A stretch of DNA of 64,000 nucleotides from Paenibacillus sp. FSL M7-0420. GTDB taxonomy: Bacteria; Bacillota; Bacilli; Paenibacillales; Paenibacillaceae. The stretch is from NCBI RefSeq assembly GCF_038002345.1, contig NZ_JBBOCJ010000001.1, forward strand, positions 3,348,001-3,412,000, read 5' to 3'. Position numbers and translations under genes: made by a program. This document shows positions 56,698 through 64,000 of the stretch, piece by piece (position 1 is the stretch's first letter; each line of letters begins with the position of its first letter). The notes beneath the pieces are model-generated. The model was not told the origin of the DNA and searched no databases. It saw only the letters and a list, made by a program, of their open reading frames with translations.

Positions 56698-57771
56698 TTG
56701 CTGAAAGCCTACAAATACCGTATCTATCCAAGCCATGGGCAACAACACTACTTCGCTAAAGTGTTCGGATGCGTTCGCTTCATCTACAACAGAATGCTTG
56801 CAGATAAAATTGAACATTACAAGCAAACGGAAACGATGCTGAGGAATACACCTGCACAATACAAAAAGGAATTCGACTGGCTGAAAGAAGTCGATAGCCT
56901 TGCCTTAGCGAATACACAACTAAATTTAGACAAGGCGTATAAGAATTTTTTACGGGATAAGAAAACGGGATTTCCTAAATTCAAGAGCAAGAAGACGAAT
57001 AATCATAGCTTCACAACGAATAACCAAAAGGGAACAGTGGCTATAGAAGATGGATATCTCAAGATTCCAAAGCTAAAAACTGGCATCAAAATCAAGCTGC
57101 ACCGACCATTCGTGGGGCTGATCAAATCATGTACGATTTCAAAAACACCAACTGGAAAGTATTATGCTTCCGTATTGGTTGAAACGGATATCGTCCAGTT
57201 GCCCAACATGCATACGAAGATTGGCGTTGATCTTGGGCTGAAAGACTTTGCTATTACTTCAAATGGCGAAATCATATCCAATCCTAAATACTTGCGTACG
57301 TCTGAAAAGCGATTAGCGAAGCTGCAAAAGGATGTATCGCGGAAGAAGAAGGGGAGCCATAACCGTCAAAAGGCTAGGCTGAAAGTTGCCAAGCACCATG
57401 AAAAAATAGCGAATCAGCGTAAAGACTTCTTGCATAAAACGTCTGCCAAAATGATAAACGAAAACCAAGTCATCGTGATGGAAGACTTACGTGTAAAGAA
57501 TATGATGCAGAATCACAAACTTGCAAAAGCGATTAGCGAGGTATCTTGGAGTATGTTCCGTTCCATGCTTGAATATAAGGCTCAATGGTATGGCAGAGAA
57601 CTGATTATTGCCCCTAAGCACTATGCAAGCAGTCAGCTTTGCTCCTGTTGCGGTTATAAGAACGCAGAGGTGAAGAATCTCGCCTTGCGAGAGTGGACTT
57701 GTCCAGAATGTAACGTGCATCATAATCGCGATGTAAACGCTGCTCAAAACCTACTGAAACTAGCCATGTGA
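56698..57771 (+). CDS. tnpB: TnpB RNA-guided nuclease (IS605 OrfB family)
   Basis: A 357-residue RuvC-fold nuclease, of the family ancestral to Cas12. Catalytic residues are all present: Asp178 in [11 protein letters not shown], Glu262 in [10 protein letters not shown] and Asp345 in [12 protein letters not shown] zinc finger CSCCG...CPEC (Cys315, 318, 335, 338) sits between. TTG 56698 is the likely start ([10 protein letters not shown]). The protein is expected to use a right-end RNA to cut DNA next to the element's target motif and so help keep the element in place. Confidence 0.94.
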   Translation: MLKAYKYRIYPSHGQQHYFAKVFGCVRFIYNRMLADKIEHYKQTETMLRNTPAQYKKEFDWLKEVDSLALANTQLNLDKAYKNFLRDKKTGFPKFKSKKTNNHSFTTNNQKGTVAIEDGYLKIPKLKTGIKIKLHRPFVGLIKSCTISKTPTGKYYASVLVETDIVQLPNMHTKIGVDLGLKDFAITSNGEIISNPKYLRTSEKRLAKLQKDVSRKKKGSHNRQKARLKVAKHHEKIANQRKDFLHKTSAKMINENQVIVMEDLRVKNMMQNHKLAKAISEVSWSMFRSMLEYKAQWYGRELIIAPKHYASSQLCSCCGYKNAEVKNLALREWTCPECNVHHNRDVNAAQNLLKLAM

Positions 57772-57774
57772 TAT

Positions 57775-57876
57775 TGCAATGATTGGGCTAGGGACTAGCC
57801 TTTGAGCTTGGGTAAACTTGGAGCAGTAGCTTCATTGACCAAGAAGCCGCCACCTCTTAGGTGGATGGTAGTTCAC
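57775..57876 (+). ncRNA. Predicted right-end guide RNA scaffold (omega/reRNA) of TnpB
   Basis: Downstream of tnpB the stem-loop GGCTAG-GGA-CTAGCC (57786-57800) and the terminal CCACCT-CTT-AGGTGG hairpin lead to GTTCAC, as in known TnpB RNA scaffolds. The guide would be the flanking bases from 57877, CGTGCTAAAGAGATATGC. Boundaries are inferred. Confidence 0.55.
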
Positions 57877-57939
57877 CGTGCTAAAGAGATATGCTTATTA
57901 CCATGTGGCTACAAATACAACAGAAGGAGTGGACTACCT

Positions 57940-58425
57940 ATGACTATCATCGATACTATTCAAACGCGAAGAACGATTAAGGCCTTCCGGCCAGACCCGA
58001 TTAAAAAGGAGGAGCTTAATACTTGGCTGGAGGCTGCCAGCTATGCTCCGAACCACCGGATGAATGAGCCGTGGGAGCTGCTGTTCATTGGGCCGCAGAC
58101 CCGGGCAGCGCTGAACCATAAGACTGATTTTGGCGGTGCTCCTGTGTTGATTGGAGTCTTATCCAAGCCTGCCGCTTCGACAATGGAGCGCGAAGAGAAC
58201 ATCATGGCTGTGTCCTGCTATATCCAGAATTTCATGCTGGCAGCCCATGAGGCCGGCGCAGGTGTGTTCTGGTCGTCGCTCGGTGGTACGGCCAAGGGCC
58301 GTGAGGTGCTAGGCGTTCCTGAGGAGCAGGATGTCATTGGAGTGCTTGCCGTAGGCTATCCCTCGGAAGTACCTGCTGCCAAGCAGAGAACGCCAATAAC
58401 GGATAAAATCACATATTTACCCTAA
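57940..58425 (+). CDS. Nitroreductase family protein
   Basis: A 161-residue FMN-dependent oxidoreductase with the short nitroreductase fold. Visible are IQTRRTIKAFRPDPI (Arg residues for FMN phosphate), ASYAPNHRMNEPWELLFI, and the second FMN region GAGVFWSSLGG. It is shorter than classical NfsB-type enzymes, similar to YdjA-like proteins. AAGGAG precedes ATG 57940. The insertion sequence ends only 63 bases upstream and has probably displaced the native promoter. Confidence 0.87.
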   Translation: MTIIDTIQTRRTIKAFRPDPIKKEELNTWLEAASYAPNHRMNEPWELLFIGPQTRAALNHKTDFGGAPVLIGVLSKPAASTMEREENIMAVSCYIQNFMLAAHEAGAGVFWSSLGGTAKGREVLGVPEEQDVIGVLAVGYPSEVPAAKQRTPITDKITYLP

Positions 58426-58469
58426 ACAGGCGAACGGATGCAACGACTGATGAGATGAAGGTGAACGGA

Positions 58470-60215
58470 ATGTGGAAGCTCAGGGGCTTCATGAAGCCAT
58501 ACGCGCTCTGGAGCGTGCTTGCCCCGCTGTTAATGGTAGTTGAAGTAGTGATGGACCTGCTGCAGCCTGCACTTATGGCCAGCATTGTAGATAAAGGCCT
58601 GATGAAGAATGATTTATCGCATATCCTCTCCACAGGCGGCATTATGATTGGAATCGCTGTCATCGGGATGACCGGCGGTGTGGGCTGTGCGATATGTGCA
58701 AGTATTGCCTCACAGAATTTCGGGAATGATCTGCGGATTAAGCTCTTTGAGCATATCCAGACCTTCTCCAACCGCAATTTGGACCGGCTGAAGACCGGCT
58801 CGCTGATCACCCGGCTGACTAACGATGTGGTGCAGCTCCAGACCTTCGTGCAGATGATTCTGCGGAGCTTCGTGCGGTCACCGCTGCTGCTGATCGGCAG
58901 TCTGATCATGGCGGTGCGGATCAGCCCGTCCCTGGCGTTGATCCTGCTCGCTGCGGTTCCGCTGCTGTTCATCCTGCTGTTTGTGCTGATCCGGCTTTCT
59001 TTTCCGCTATTTGCCCGGATGCAGGAGAAGCTGGATGGGGTGAGCAATGTGCTGCAGGAGAATCTCACCGGCATTCGTGTAATCAAGGCCTTCGTCCGTG
59101 GAGACCATGAGCAGAAGCGGTTTAATACAGCCAATACAGGCTATACCGACACCGGAATCCGGGCGATCCGCCTGATGGCGCTGAATATGCCGCTTATGAT
59201 GCTGATTCTGAATGCCAGCATTATTGCCGTGCTCTGGTTCGGAGGCATACAGAACTGGAACGGGGCGCTGCCCGTTGGTGAACTAATTGCCTTCATTAAC
59301 TATGTTACTCAATTGCTCATGTCGATGATGATGCTGAGCACGATGCTTGCCTTCGTATCACGGGCCAAGGTGTCGGGAGACCGAGTGAACGAAGTGTTCG
59401 CCGCCACAAGTGAAATTACCGAAGCGCCTGCGGCGGATCAAGCAGCCATTACGCTCGGACGGATTGAATTCAGCAAGGTCTCCTTCGCCTATAACCGCGG
59501 GGATGAGAATCTTGTGCTGGAGGATATCAGCTTTGCAGCCAGCCCCGGGGAGACGATCGCTATTCTGGGGGCAACTGGAGCAGGAAAGTCTACCCTGGTT
59601 AGTCTGATTCCAAGATTCTATGAGGTCTTGTCCGGTGCCGTTCTGATCGACGGAACAGACATCCGTGAGATTAGCCTGGAGCATCTGCGGAGCCGGATCG
59701 GCTTCGTAATGCAGCAGTCCCTGCTGTTCAGCGGCAGTATCAGGGATAATATCCGTTACGGACGGCCGGAAGCAACAGATGAAGAAGTGAAGCAGGCGGC
59801 TGTGGCCGCAGAAGCACATGGATTCATTACAGCTATGCCGCAAGGCTACGACACGCAGCTCGGACAACGCGGGGTGAACCTGTCAGGCGGACAAAAGCAG
59901 CGTCTGTCCATTGCACGTGCGCTGTTAATTAAGCCGGCCATTCTGATTCTGGATGACAGCACCAGCGCTCTGGATGCGGTTACCGAAGCAAGCATCCGCC
60001 TGCTGCTGAAGACGGAGCTTCAGGACTCTACTGTCGTTATGATTGCCCAGCGGGTGTCTTCCATTATAGATGCCGACCGGATCTTGATTCTGGAGAACGG
60101 CCGGATCGCCGCACAGGGTACGCATACCGAGCTGATGGCAGGCAGCGAGATCTACCGGGACATCCGTCACTCCCAGCTGAAGGAAGAGGAGGAGCCCTAT
60201 GTCCAGTCAACGTAA
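58470..60215 (+). CDS. ABC exporter half, degenerate ATPase site (heterodimer subunit 1)
   Basis: About 581 residues: six membrane segments, then an ATPase with Walker A GATGAGKSTL and canonical signature LSGGQKQR. Walker B reads ILILDDSTSALD, so the catalytic glutamate is aspartate. Such asymmetry marks one partner of heterodimeric multidrug-type exporters. ATG 58470 has AAGGTG six bases upstream; ATG 58455 is an alternative. Its 3' end overlaps its partner gene by 17 bases. Confidence 0.88.
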   Translation: MWKLRGFMKPYALWSVLAPLLMVVEVVMDLLQPALMASIVDKGLMKNDLSHILSTGGIMIGIAVIGMTGGVGCAICASIASQNFGNDLRIKLFEHIQTFSNRNLDRLKTGSLITRLTNDVVQLQTFVQMILRSFVRSPLLLIGSLIMAVRISPSLALILLAAVPLLFILLFVLIRLSFPLFARMQEKLDGVSNVLQENLTGIRVIKAFVRGDHEQKRFNTANTGYTDTGIRAIRLMALNMPLMMLILNASIIAVLWFGGIQNWNGALPVGELIAFINYVTQLLMSMMMLSTMLAFVSRAKVSGDRVNEVFAATSEITEAPAADQAAITLGRIEFSKVSFAYNRGDENLVLEDISFAASPGETIAILGATGAGKSTLVSLIPRFYEVLSGAVLIDGTDIREISLEHLRSRIGFVMQQSLLFSGSIRDNIRYGRPEATDEEVKQAAVAAEAHGFITAMPQGYDTQLGQRGVNLSGGQKQRLSIARALLIKPAILILDDSTSALDAVTEASIRLLLKTELQDSTVVMIAQRVSSIIDADRILILENGRIAAQGTHTELMAGSEIYRDIRHSQLKEEEEPYVQST

Positions 60216-62040
60216 AAGGGAGCAGGCTCCCGGCGGACCTGGAGCGTTAGGCGGCGGGCCTCCCGGCCGTGTTGGCGTAACCCCCAAGGTACGTCCGAAG
60301 AATAGCAAGGCAACCATCCTCCGCATCTGGTCCTATCTGAACCGTCAGCGGACAGGGCTGATTATGGTCTATGTATTCACGATGCTGAATGCTGTTCTCG
60401 CCCTGATCGGTCCCTACCTGCTAGGAAAAGCTATTGATACCGCGATCCTCCCGCAGGATTATAGTCTGCTGGTCCGGTTCTGTCTCCTTCTGGGCGGCAT
60501 TTATCTGCTGGGCAGCGCCGTCTCTTGGGTTCAGGCTTATGTGATGACCTCCGTCTCGCAGCGCACGGTGTATGAGTTACGGCGGGACCTGTTCGCCAAA
60601 TACCAGGAGCTGCCGGTCAGCTTCTTCGATACCCATGCTAACGGTGAGCTAATGAGCCGTGCAACTAATGACATCGACAACGTCTCGAACTCGCTGAATC
60701 AGAGTGTAACCCAGCTGCTGAACAGTCTGATTACACTTAGCGGCTCATTGGTCATTATGCTGATGCTGAATGTGCCGTTGACTGGAGTTGCTCTGGTAAC
60801 CATTCCGCTGGTCGTACTGGCGAGCCGCCGGATTACCGGCTTAAGCCGGATCTACTTCAAGGATCAGCAGCAGCATCTGGGTGAGCTGAACGGCTTCATT
60901 GAAGAAGCGGTCAGCGGCCAAAAGGTGATCAAGCAATACCGCAGAGAACAGGCGGAGGTCGCCAGATTCCGAGGAATAAGCGGGGAGCTTAACAAAGCTA
61001 GCATTAAGGCGCAGATCGTATCAGGCCTGGTAGGACCAGTAATGAACCTGATTAACAATCTGAACTTTGCGCTGATTGCCGGCATTGGCGGCTGGATGGC
61101 TTATCATGGGCTGGTTACCGTGGGGGTCATCGTCAGTATGCTGAACTATGCCAAGCAGTTCGGCCGGCCCATCTCCGACCTTGCGAACCAGTATAACCTG
61201 ATCCAATCGGCAATTGCCGGTGCCGAGCGCGTATTTGAAGTGATGGATATGCCTTCTGAGTACAGCGGGGAGCAGCCTCAGGAACTGGAGCGGATACGCG
61301 GGGAAGTTGTTTTCCGGGATGTAGTGTTCGGCTATCAGCCGGGCGAGCCTATTCTGAACGGGGTAAGCTTCACCGCACAGCCGGGTGAGACTATCGCCCT
61401 GGTCGGGCCGACCGGAGCGGGGAAGACGACTATTGTCAACCTGCTGACGCGCTTCTATGAAGTGAGCGGCGGTGAGCTGCTGATCGACGGCAGGGATATC
61501 CGGGAGCTGGGTAAAAACGGTCTGCGCCGCCAGCTCGGCATGGTGCTGCAGGACGCTCATGTCTTCTCGGGAACCATCCGCGAGAATATCCGGTTCGGCC
61601 GCCTGGAGGCCACAGACCGTGAGGTGGAGGAAGCCGCTAATCTCGCCAACGTCAGCGGCTTCATTGCGCGGATGCCGCAGGGGTATGATACATTGCTGGG
61701 TACGGACGGGACGACCTTGAGCCACGGCCAGCGCCAACTGCTGACGATTGCCCGGGCCATCCTGGCCGATCCGGCCATCCTCATTCTGGATGAGGCAACG
61801 AGCAGTGTGGATACCCGGACAGAGATGCATATCCAGCAGGCCATGCGGACACTGATGAAGGGCCGCACCAGCTTCGTAATCGCCCACCGGCTCAGCACCA
61901 TTCAGGATGCTGACCGGATTCTGGTCATCCAGGGCGGGCAGATCGCCGAGCAGGGAAGCCACAGCCAGCTCCTTGCGCTGCAAGGGATATATTCCGAGCT
62001 GTATAACAGCCAGTTCAAGCAGGCTTTTGAAGCCGGGTAA
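60199..62040 (+). CDS. ABC exporter half, catalytic partner (heterodimer subunit 2)
   Basis: A 613-residue half-transporter with a Gly/Pro-rich N-terminal tail (GGPGALGGGPPGRVGV), six membrane segments, Walker A GPTGAGKTT and canonical Walker B ILILDEATSSVD. The signature is altered to LSHGQRQ. This complements subunit 1: one nucleotide site pairs the degenerate Walker B with the altered signature, the other is fully canonical. BmrCD-like multidrug or lipid export is likely; the substrate is unknown. GGAGGAG precedes the ATG. Confidence 0.9.
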   Translation: MSSQRKREQAPGGPGALGGGPPGRVGVTPKVRPKNSKATILRIWSYLNRQRTGLIMVYVFTMLNAVLALIGPYLLGKAIDTAILPQDYSLLVRFCLLLGGIYLLGSAVSWVQAYVMTSVSQRTVYELRRDLFAKYQELPVSFFDTHANGELMSRATNDIDNVSNSLNQSVTQLLNSLITLSGSLVIMLMLNVPLTGVALVTIPLVVLASRRITGLSRIYFKDQQQHLGELNGFIEEAVSGQKVIKQYRREQAEVARFRGISGELNKASIKAQIVSGLVGPVMNLINNLNFALIAGIGGWMAYHGLVTVGVIVSMLNYAKQFGRPISDLANQYNLIQSAIAGAERVFEVMDMPSEYSGEQPQELERIRGEVVFRDVVFGYQPGEPILNGVSFTAQPGETIALVGPTGAGKTTIVNLLTRFYEVSGGELLIDGRDIRELGKNGLRRQLGMVLQDAHVFSGTIRENIRFGRLEATDREVEEAANLANVSGFIARMPQGYDTLLGTDGTTLSHGQRQLLTIARAILADPAILILDEATSSVDTRTEMHIQQAMRTLMKGRTSFVIAHRLSTIQDADRILVIQGGQIAEQGSHSQLLALQGIYSELYNSQFKQAFEAG

Positions 62041-62080
62041 GCAAGGCACGCCGATTAAGGTACGATGATTAAATAGCAGA

Positions 62081-62115
62081 CAGCGATCCTCCGTTTAATA
62101 GAGAATCGCTGTTTT
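62081..62115 (+). terminator. Terminator of the ABC exporter operon
   Basis: CAGCGAT pairs with ATCGCTG around a 17-base loop, followed by TTTTGCGTTTT. Confidence 0.75.
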
Positions 62116-62151
62116 GCGTTTTGGCTTCAGCCGCTATTAGTCTGAGGGAAT

Positions 62152-62330
62152 TCCTGCACAGAATGCAACAATGTTCATAATCCAGCACCGTGCTGATGGA
62201 AATCCTGCACTAATTACAACAATGTGTGTTCCTCAGCCGTGAATCGCAGCGAATTCCTGCACTAATTACAACAATGTTCATTATCTGAGCTCAAAACGGA
62301 CAGAGTTCCTGCAAAAATTGCAACATTTGT
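62152..62330. repeat. Tandem array with 51-52 base period
   Basis: TCCTGCA cores start at 62152, 62203, 62255 and 62307, each followed by a related ACAA stretch (for example TCCTGCACTAATTACAACAA). The core is not a good palindrome except in the last unit (TGCAAAAATTGCA). The unit sequence is unrelated to the other arrays but the spacing is nearly the same. Confidence 0.8.
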
Positions 62331-62434
62331 GTTCAGTGGGGCTACTTTCTCTTTCGGATTTTTGATAAGTGGCAAACTTTCTCTTTGAGTATGTTTGAGG
62401 TTCAATCTAAGTAGCACTTTTAGCTCAAACAGCG

Positions 62435-62570
62435 GAGCGGGCGGAACGATTGTGGAAAAGCGGAGCGTTCGCCTTTGTGTCCGGATTTTCACCGATTAGG
62501 TAAAAATAATAAAAATCTGGACACAACAGCGATTGTAACAACGTTCCGTTTGCGCAGCGTTCATCCGAGC
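62435..62570. repeat. Long imperfect inverted repeat
   Basis: GTGTCCGGATTTT (62477) pairs with AAAATCTGGACAC (62511), and the stem continues outward through CGGAGCGTT/AACGTTCCG and AACG-type matches. It resembles a MITE-like hairpin; the rest of this roughly 700-base gap shows no gene. Confidence 0.6.
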
Positions 62571-62737
62571 TAAGACGTACATCGTACTCTAAACCAAGGG
62601 CCTTCCAAGTAACACCAACATGCTTTTCAGAACACAATATCTACCCATCTTTTCAGCCAATTTCACCCCAGGACACATAAAGGACATAACACTCGACTAT
62701 GCTGAGAGGTATAAACGGGTTGAAAGCAGGGAGTACA

Positions 62738-63418
62738 TTGAACAAAAAGCTATTGCTTGTCGAAGACGAGCTGCGTATCCGTGAGCTGGTGTCGGATTAC
62801 TTCATACAGGACGGCTGGGAGGTGCGCGAAGCCGATAATGGGCAGGACGCGCTCCTGTGGTTCGATTCGCTGATGCCGGATTTGCTGATTCTGGATATTA
62901 TGATGCCCAAAATGGACGGATTTCAGGTATGCCGGGAGATCCGCAAGAAATCGGCGACCCCGATCATTCTGCTGACCGCCAAATCCGCTGATGACGACAA
63001 AATACACGGCTTCGAGCTGGGCGCCGATGATTATGTAACTAAGCCGTTCAGTCCAAAGGTGCTGGTGGCCCGGGCTGCCGCGCTGATGAAACGGGTCGAA
63101 GGCGCACACCAGCCAGAATCCGGTGTAGTGAGATTTGGCTCGGCCATTTTCAATACGATGGCGCACCGTCTAGAAGTGGAAGGCGCCGATGTCGAGCTTA
63201 CCCCGAAGGAGTATGATCTCCTGTGGCTGCTGATCCGCAACAAGGGCCATGTGGTCTCGCGGGATACCATCCTCAGCCGGGTGTGGGGAATTGAATTCGA
63301 GGGGGACTCCCGGGTCGTGGACAGCCACATCAAGAAACTGCGCAGCAAGCTGGGGTATGAATCCCGCCACATCCGCACGGTCATTGGAACCGGCTACAGA
63401 TTCGAGGACGAGGAATGA
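62738..63418 (+). CDS. OmpR-family response regulator
   Basis: A 226-residue regulator: receiver with VEDE, LLILDIMMPKMDG and VTKPFSP, then a winged-helix DNA-binding domain ending VIGTGYRFEDEE. TTG 62738 was chosen because GCAGGGAGT lies upstream and the protein then starts NKKLLLVEDE, the normal domain edge. Its stop overlaps the start of the kinase gene by four bases. The target genes are unknown; the adjacent ABC exporter is a candidate. Confidence 0.92.
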   Translation: MNKKLLLVEDELRIRELVSDYFIQDGWEVREADNGQDALLWFDSLMPDLLILDIMMPKMDGFQVCREIRKKSATPIILLTAKSADDDKIHGFELGADDYVTKPFSPKVLVARAAALMKRVEGAHQPESGVVRFGSAIFNTMAHRLEVEGADVELTPKEYDLLWLLIRNKGHVVSRDTILSRVWGIEFEGDSRVVDSHIKKLRSKLGYESRHIRTVIGTGYRFEDEE

Positions 63419-64000
63419 AAAGATGGGGTATTACCTTCAAGCTGTTCGTGATGACCGTAATCTTCTTCGTCTGTTTCTACGGGATGGTAATCCTCAGCCA
63501 GTTCCTGCTGTTCGACCGCTTCTACCAGACGCAGAAGGAGTCCCGTGTGGAGAAGCATCTCAAGAGCTTCGGGACAAGCTACACCAAAGAAGCCTGGGGC
63601 AGAACCCGGACTTCCCGCGAGCTGGTCCGGTTCATGCTGCGCAACAAGACACAGATGGTCATTCTGAAGCTGGACGGCCGGATGAAGTCGGAAGATCCGT
63701 TCCGCATGAAGCTGATTGACGATAAAGGCCAGACTCAGGTGATCCCTATGTCCCTGTTCATGAATCAGTTCGGGGATATGCTCCGGTCGGCCCATTTGAA
63801 AGAGAATGACCGGGTTACCATCCAGGGAGAGCTTGTCACTGGCGAGAATGACCTCGGCAATCAGTTTTTCCCGCTCATGATTACCAAACAGGGGTTCCAG
63901 CCGGTAGGCGAGGAGGCGGAGCTGGGCAACACAAGCATTACCGGGACGATTACGGAGCTGGTCCTGCCGGATCTGAAAATATGGAACCCGCGCCAGGGCA
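63415..64000 (+). CDS. Sensor histidine kinase (5' part, cut by window edge)
   Basis: The frame starts at ATG 63415, overlapping the regulator stop (ATGA), and stays open to the end of the window (195 codons). It shows a first membrane segment (FKLFVMTVIFFVCFYGMVIL) and then an extracytoplasmic sensing domain with VTIQGELVTGENDLGNQFFP. The kinase domains lie beyond the window. Coupling with the regulator makes the histidine kinase assignment likely although no kinase motif is seen. Confidence 0.82.
   Translation, partial: MKRWGITFKLFVMTVIFFVCFYGMVILSQFLLFDRFYQTQKESRVEKHLKSFGTSYTKEAWGRTRTSRELVRFMLRNKTQMVILKLDGRMKSEDPFRMKLIDDKGQTQVIPMSLFMNQFGDMLRSAHLKENDRVTIQGELVTGENDLGNQFFPLMITKQGFQPVGEEAELGNTSITGTITELVLPDLKIWNPRQG

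Larger units (their letters stand above)
56156..57876 (+). mobile_element. IS200/IS605-family insertion sequence with tnpA and tnpB
   Basis: The element appears to start after TTTAA at 56151-56155, has a left-end hairpin (TCTCCCA/TGGGGGA, 56173-56197), tnpA and tnpB on the same strand, and a right-end hairpin (CCACCT-CTT-AGGTGG) ending at GTTCAC (57876). As usual for this family there are no terminal inverted repeats or target duplications. Exact ends are inferred. Confidence 0.85.

Overview
The window looks like chromosome of a Paenibacillus-type Firmicute. Most genes are moderately GC-rich, packed in short operons, and start behind strong AGGAGG-type ribosome binding sites. Supporting signs are GlnR/TnrA-type boxes, a GH87-type alpha-1,3-glucanase with paired discoidin domains, the Firmicute YqkB-like Fe-S protein and IS200/IS605 elements. 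No rRNA or tRNA gene was seen. The species is an inference from gene content; no database was searched.

Layout. 1-10.9 kb: end of a class I lysyl-tRNA synthetase gene, a YebC-family regulator, and small housekeeping or detoxification genes (two Nudix hydrolases, TSUP permease, GNATs, AlaX editing protein, P-loop kinase, aldo/keto reductase, Tet(M)-like GTPase, two short DMT transporters). 11.3-17.8 kb: nitrite assimilation. An ANTAR regulator plus TrpD2-like gene (minus strand) diverges from nirB-nirD-nirC-sumT. The intergenic region holds two GlnR/TnrA-type boxes and a complete ANTAR two-hairpin attenuator. 18-23.4 kb: Fe-S protein, SDR, sugar kinase, methyltransferase, kinase, GNAT. 23.5-28 kb: a polymorphic-toxin locus with a full-length toxin and immunity gene, then a truncated second toxin module with its own immunity gene. 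28.4-32.3 kb: secreted alpha-1,3-glucanase. 32.5-38.9 kb: an AT-rich island with a TlyA-like rRNA methyltransferase, two ABC exporters, a radical SAM/SPASM enzyme and a decayed BtrH-like gene, probably a transferred peptide or antibiotic locus. 39-43.2 kb: peptide-binding protein, two redox genes sharing an identical-geometry operator, and an RCC1-repeat protein. 43.3-54.6 kb: a complete Kdp potassium system with three matching KdpE-like promoters, a hairpin element inside the operon, and an extra protein made of two fused KdpD sensor regions without a kinase. 54.8-64 kb: ketopantoate-reductase-like gene, IS200/IS605 element with tnpA and tnpB, nitroreductase, heterodimeric ABC exporter, and the start of a two-component system.

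Between genes there are several arrays of tandem units with a period of 51 bp (51-52 in one). Their core sequences are unrelated from array to array, and they lie at gene 3' ends. They are among the more unusual non-coding features here, together with the nitrite attenuator, the Kdp promoter set and the toxin recombination cassette.
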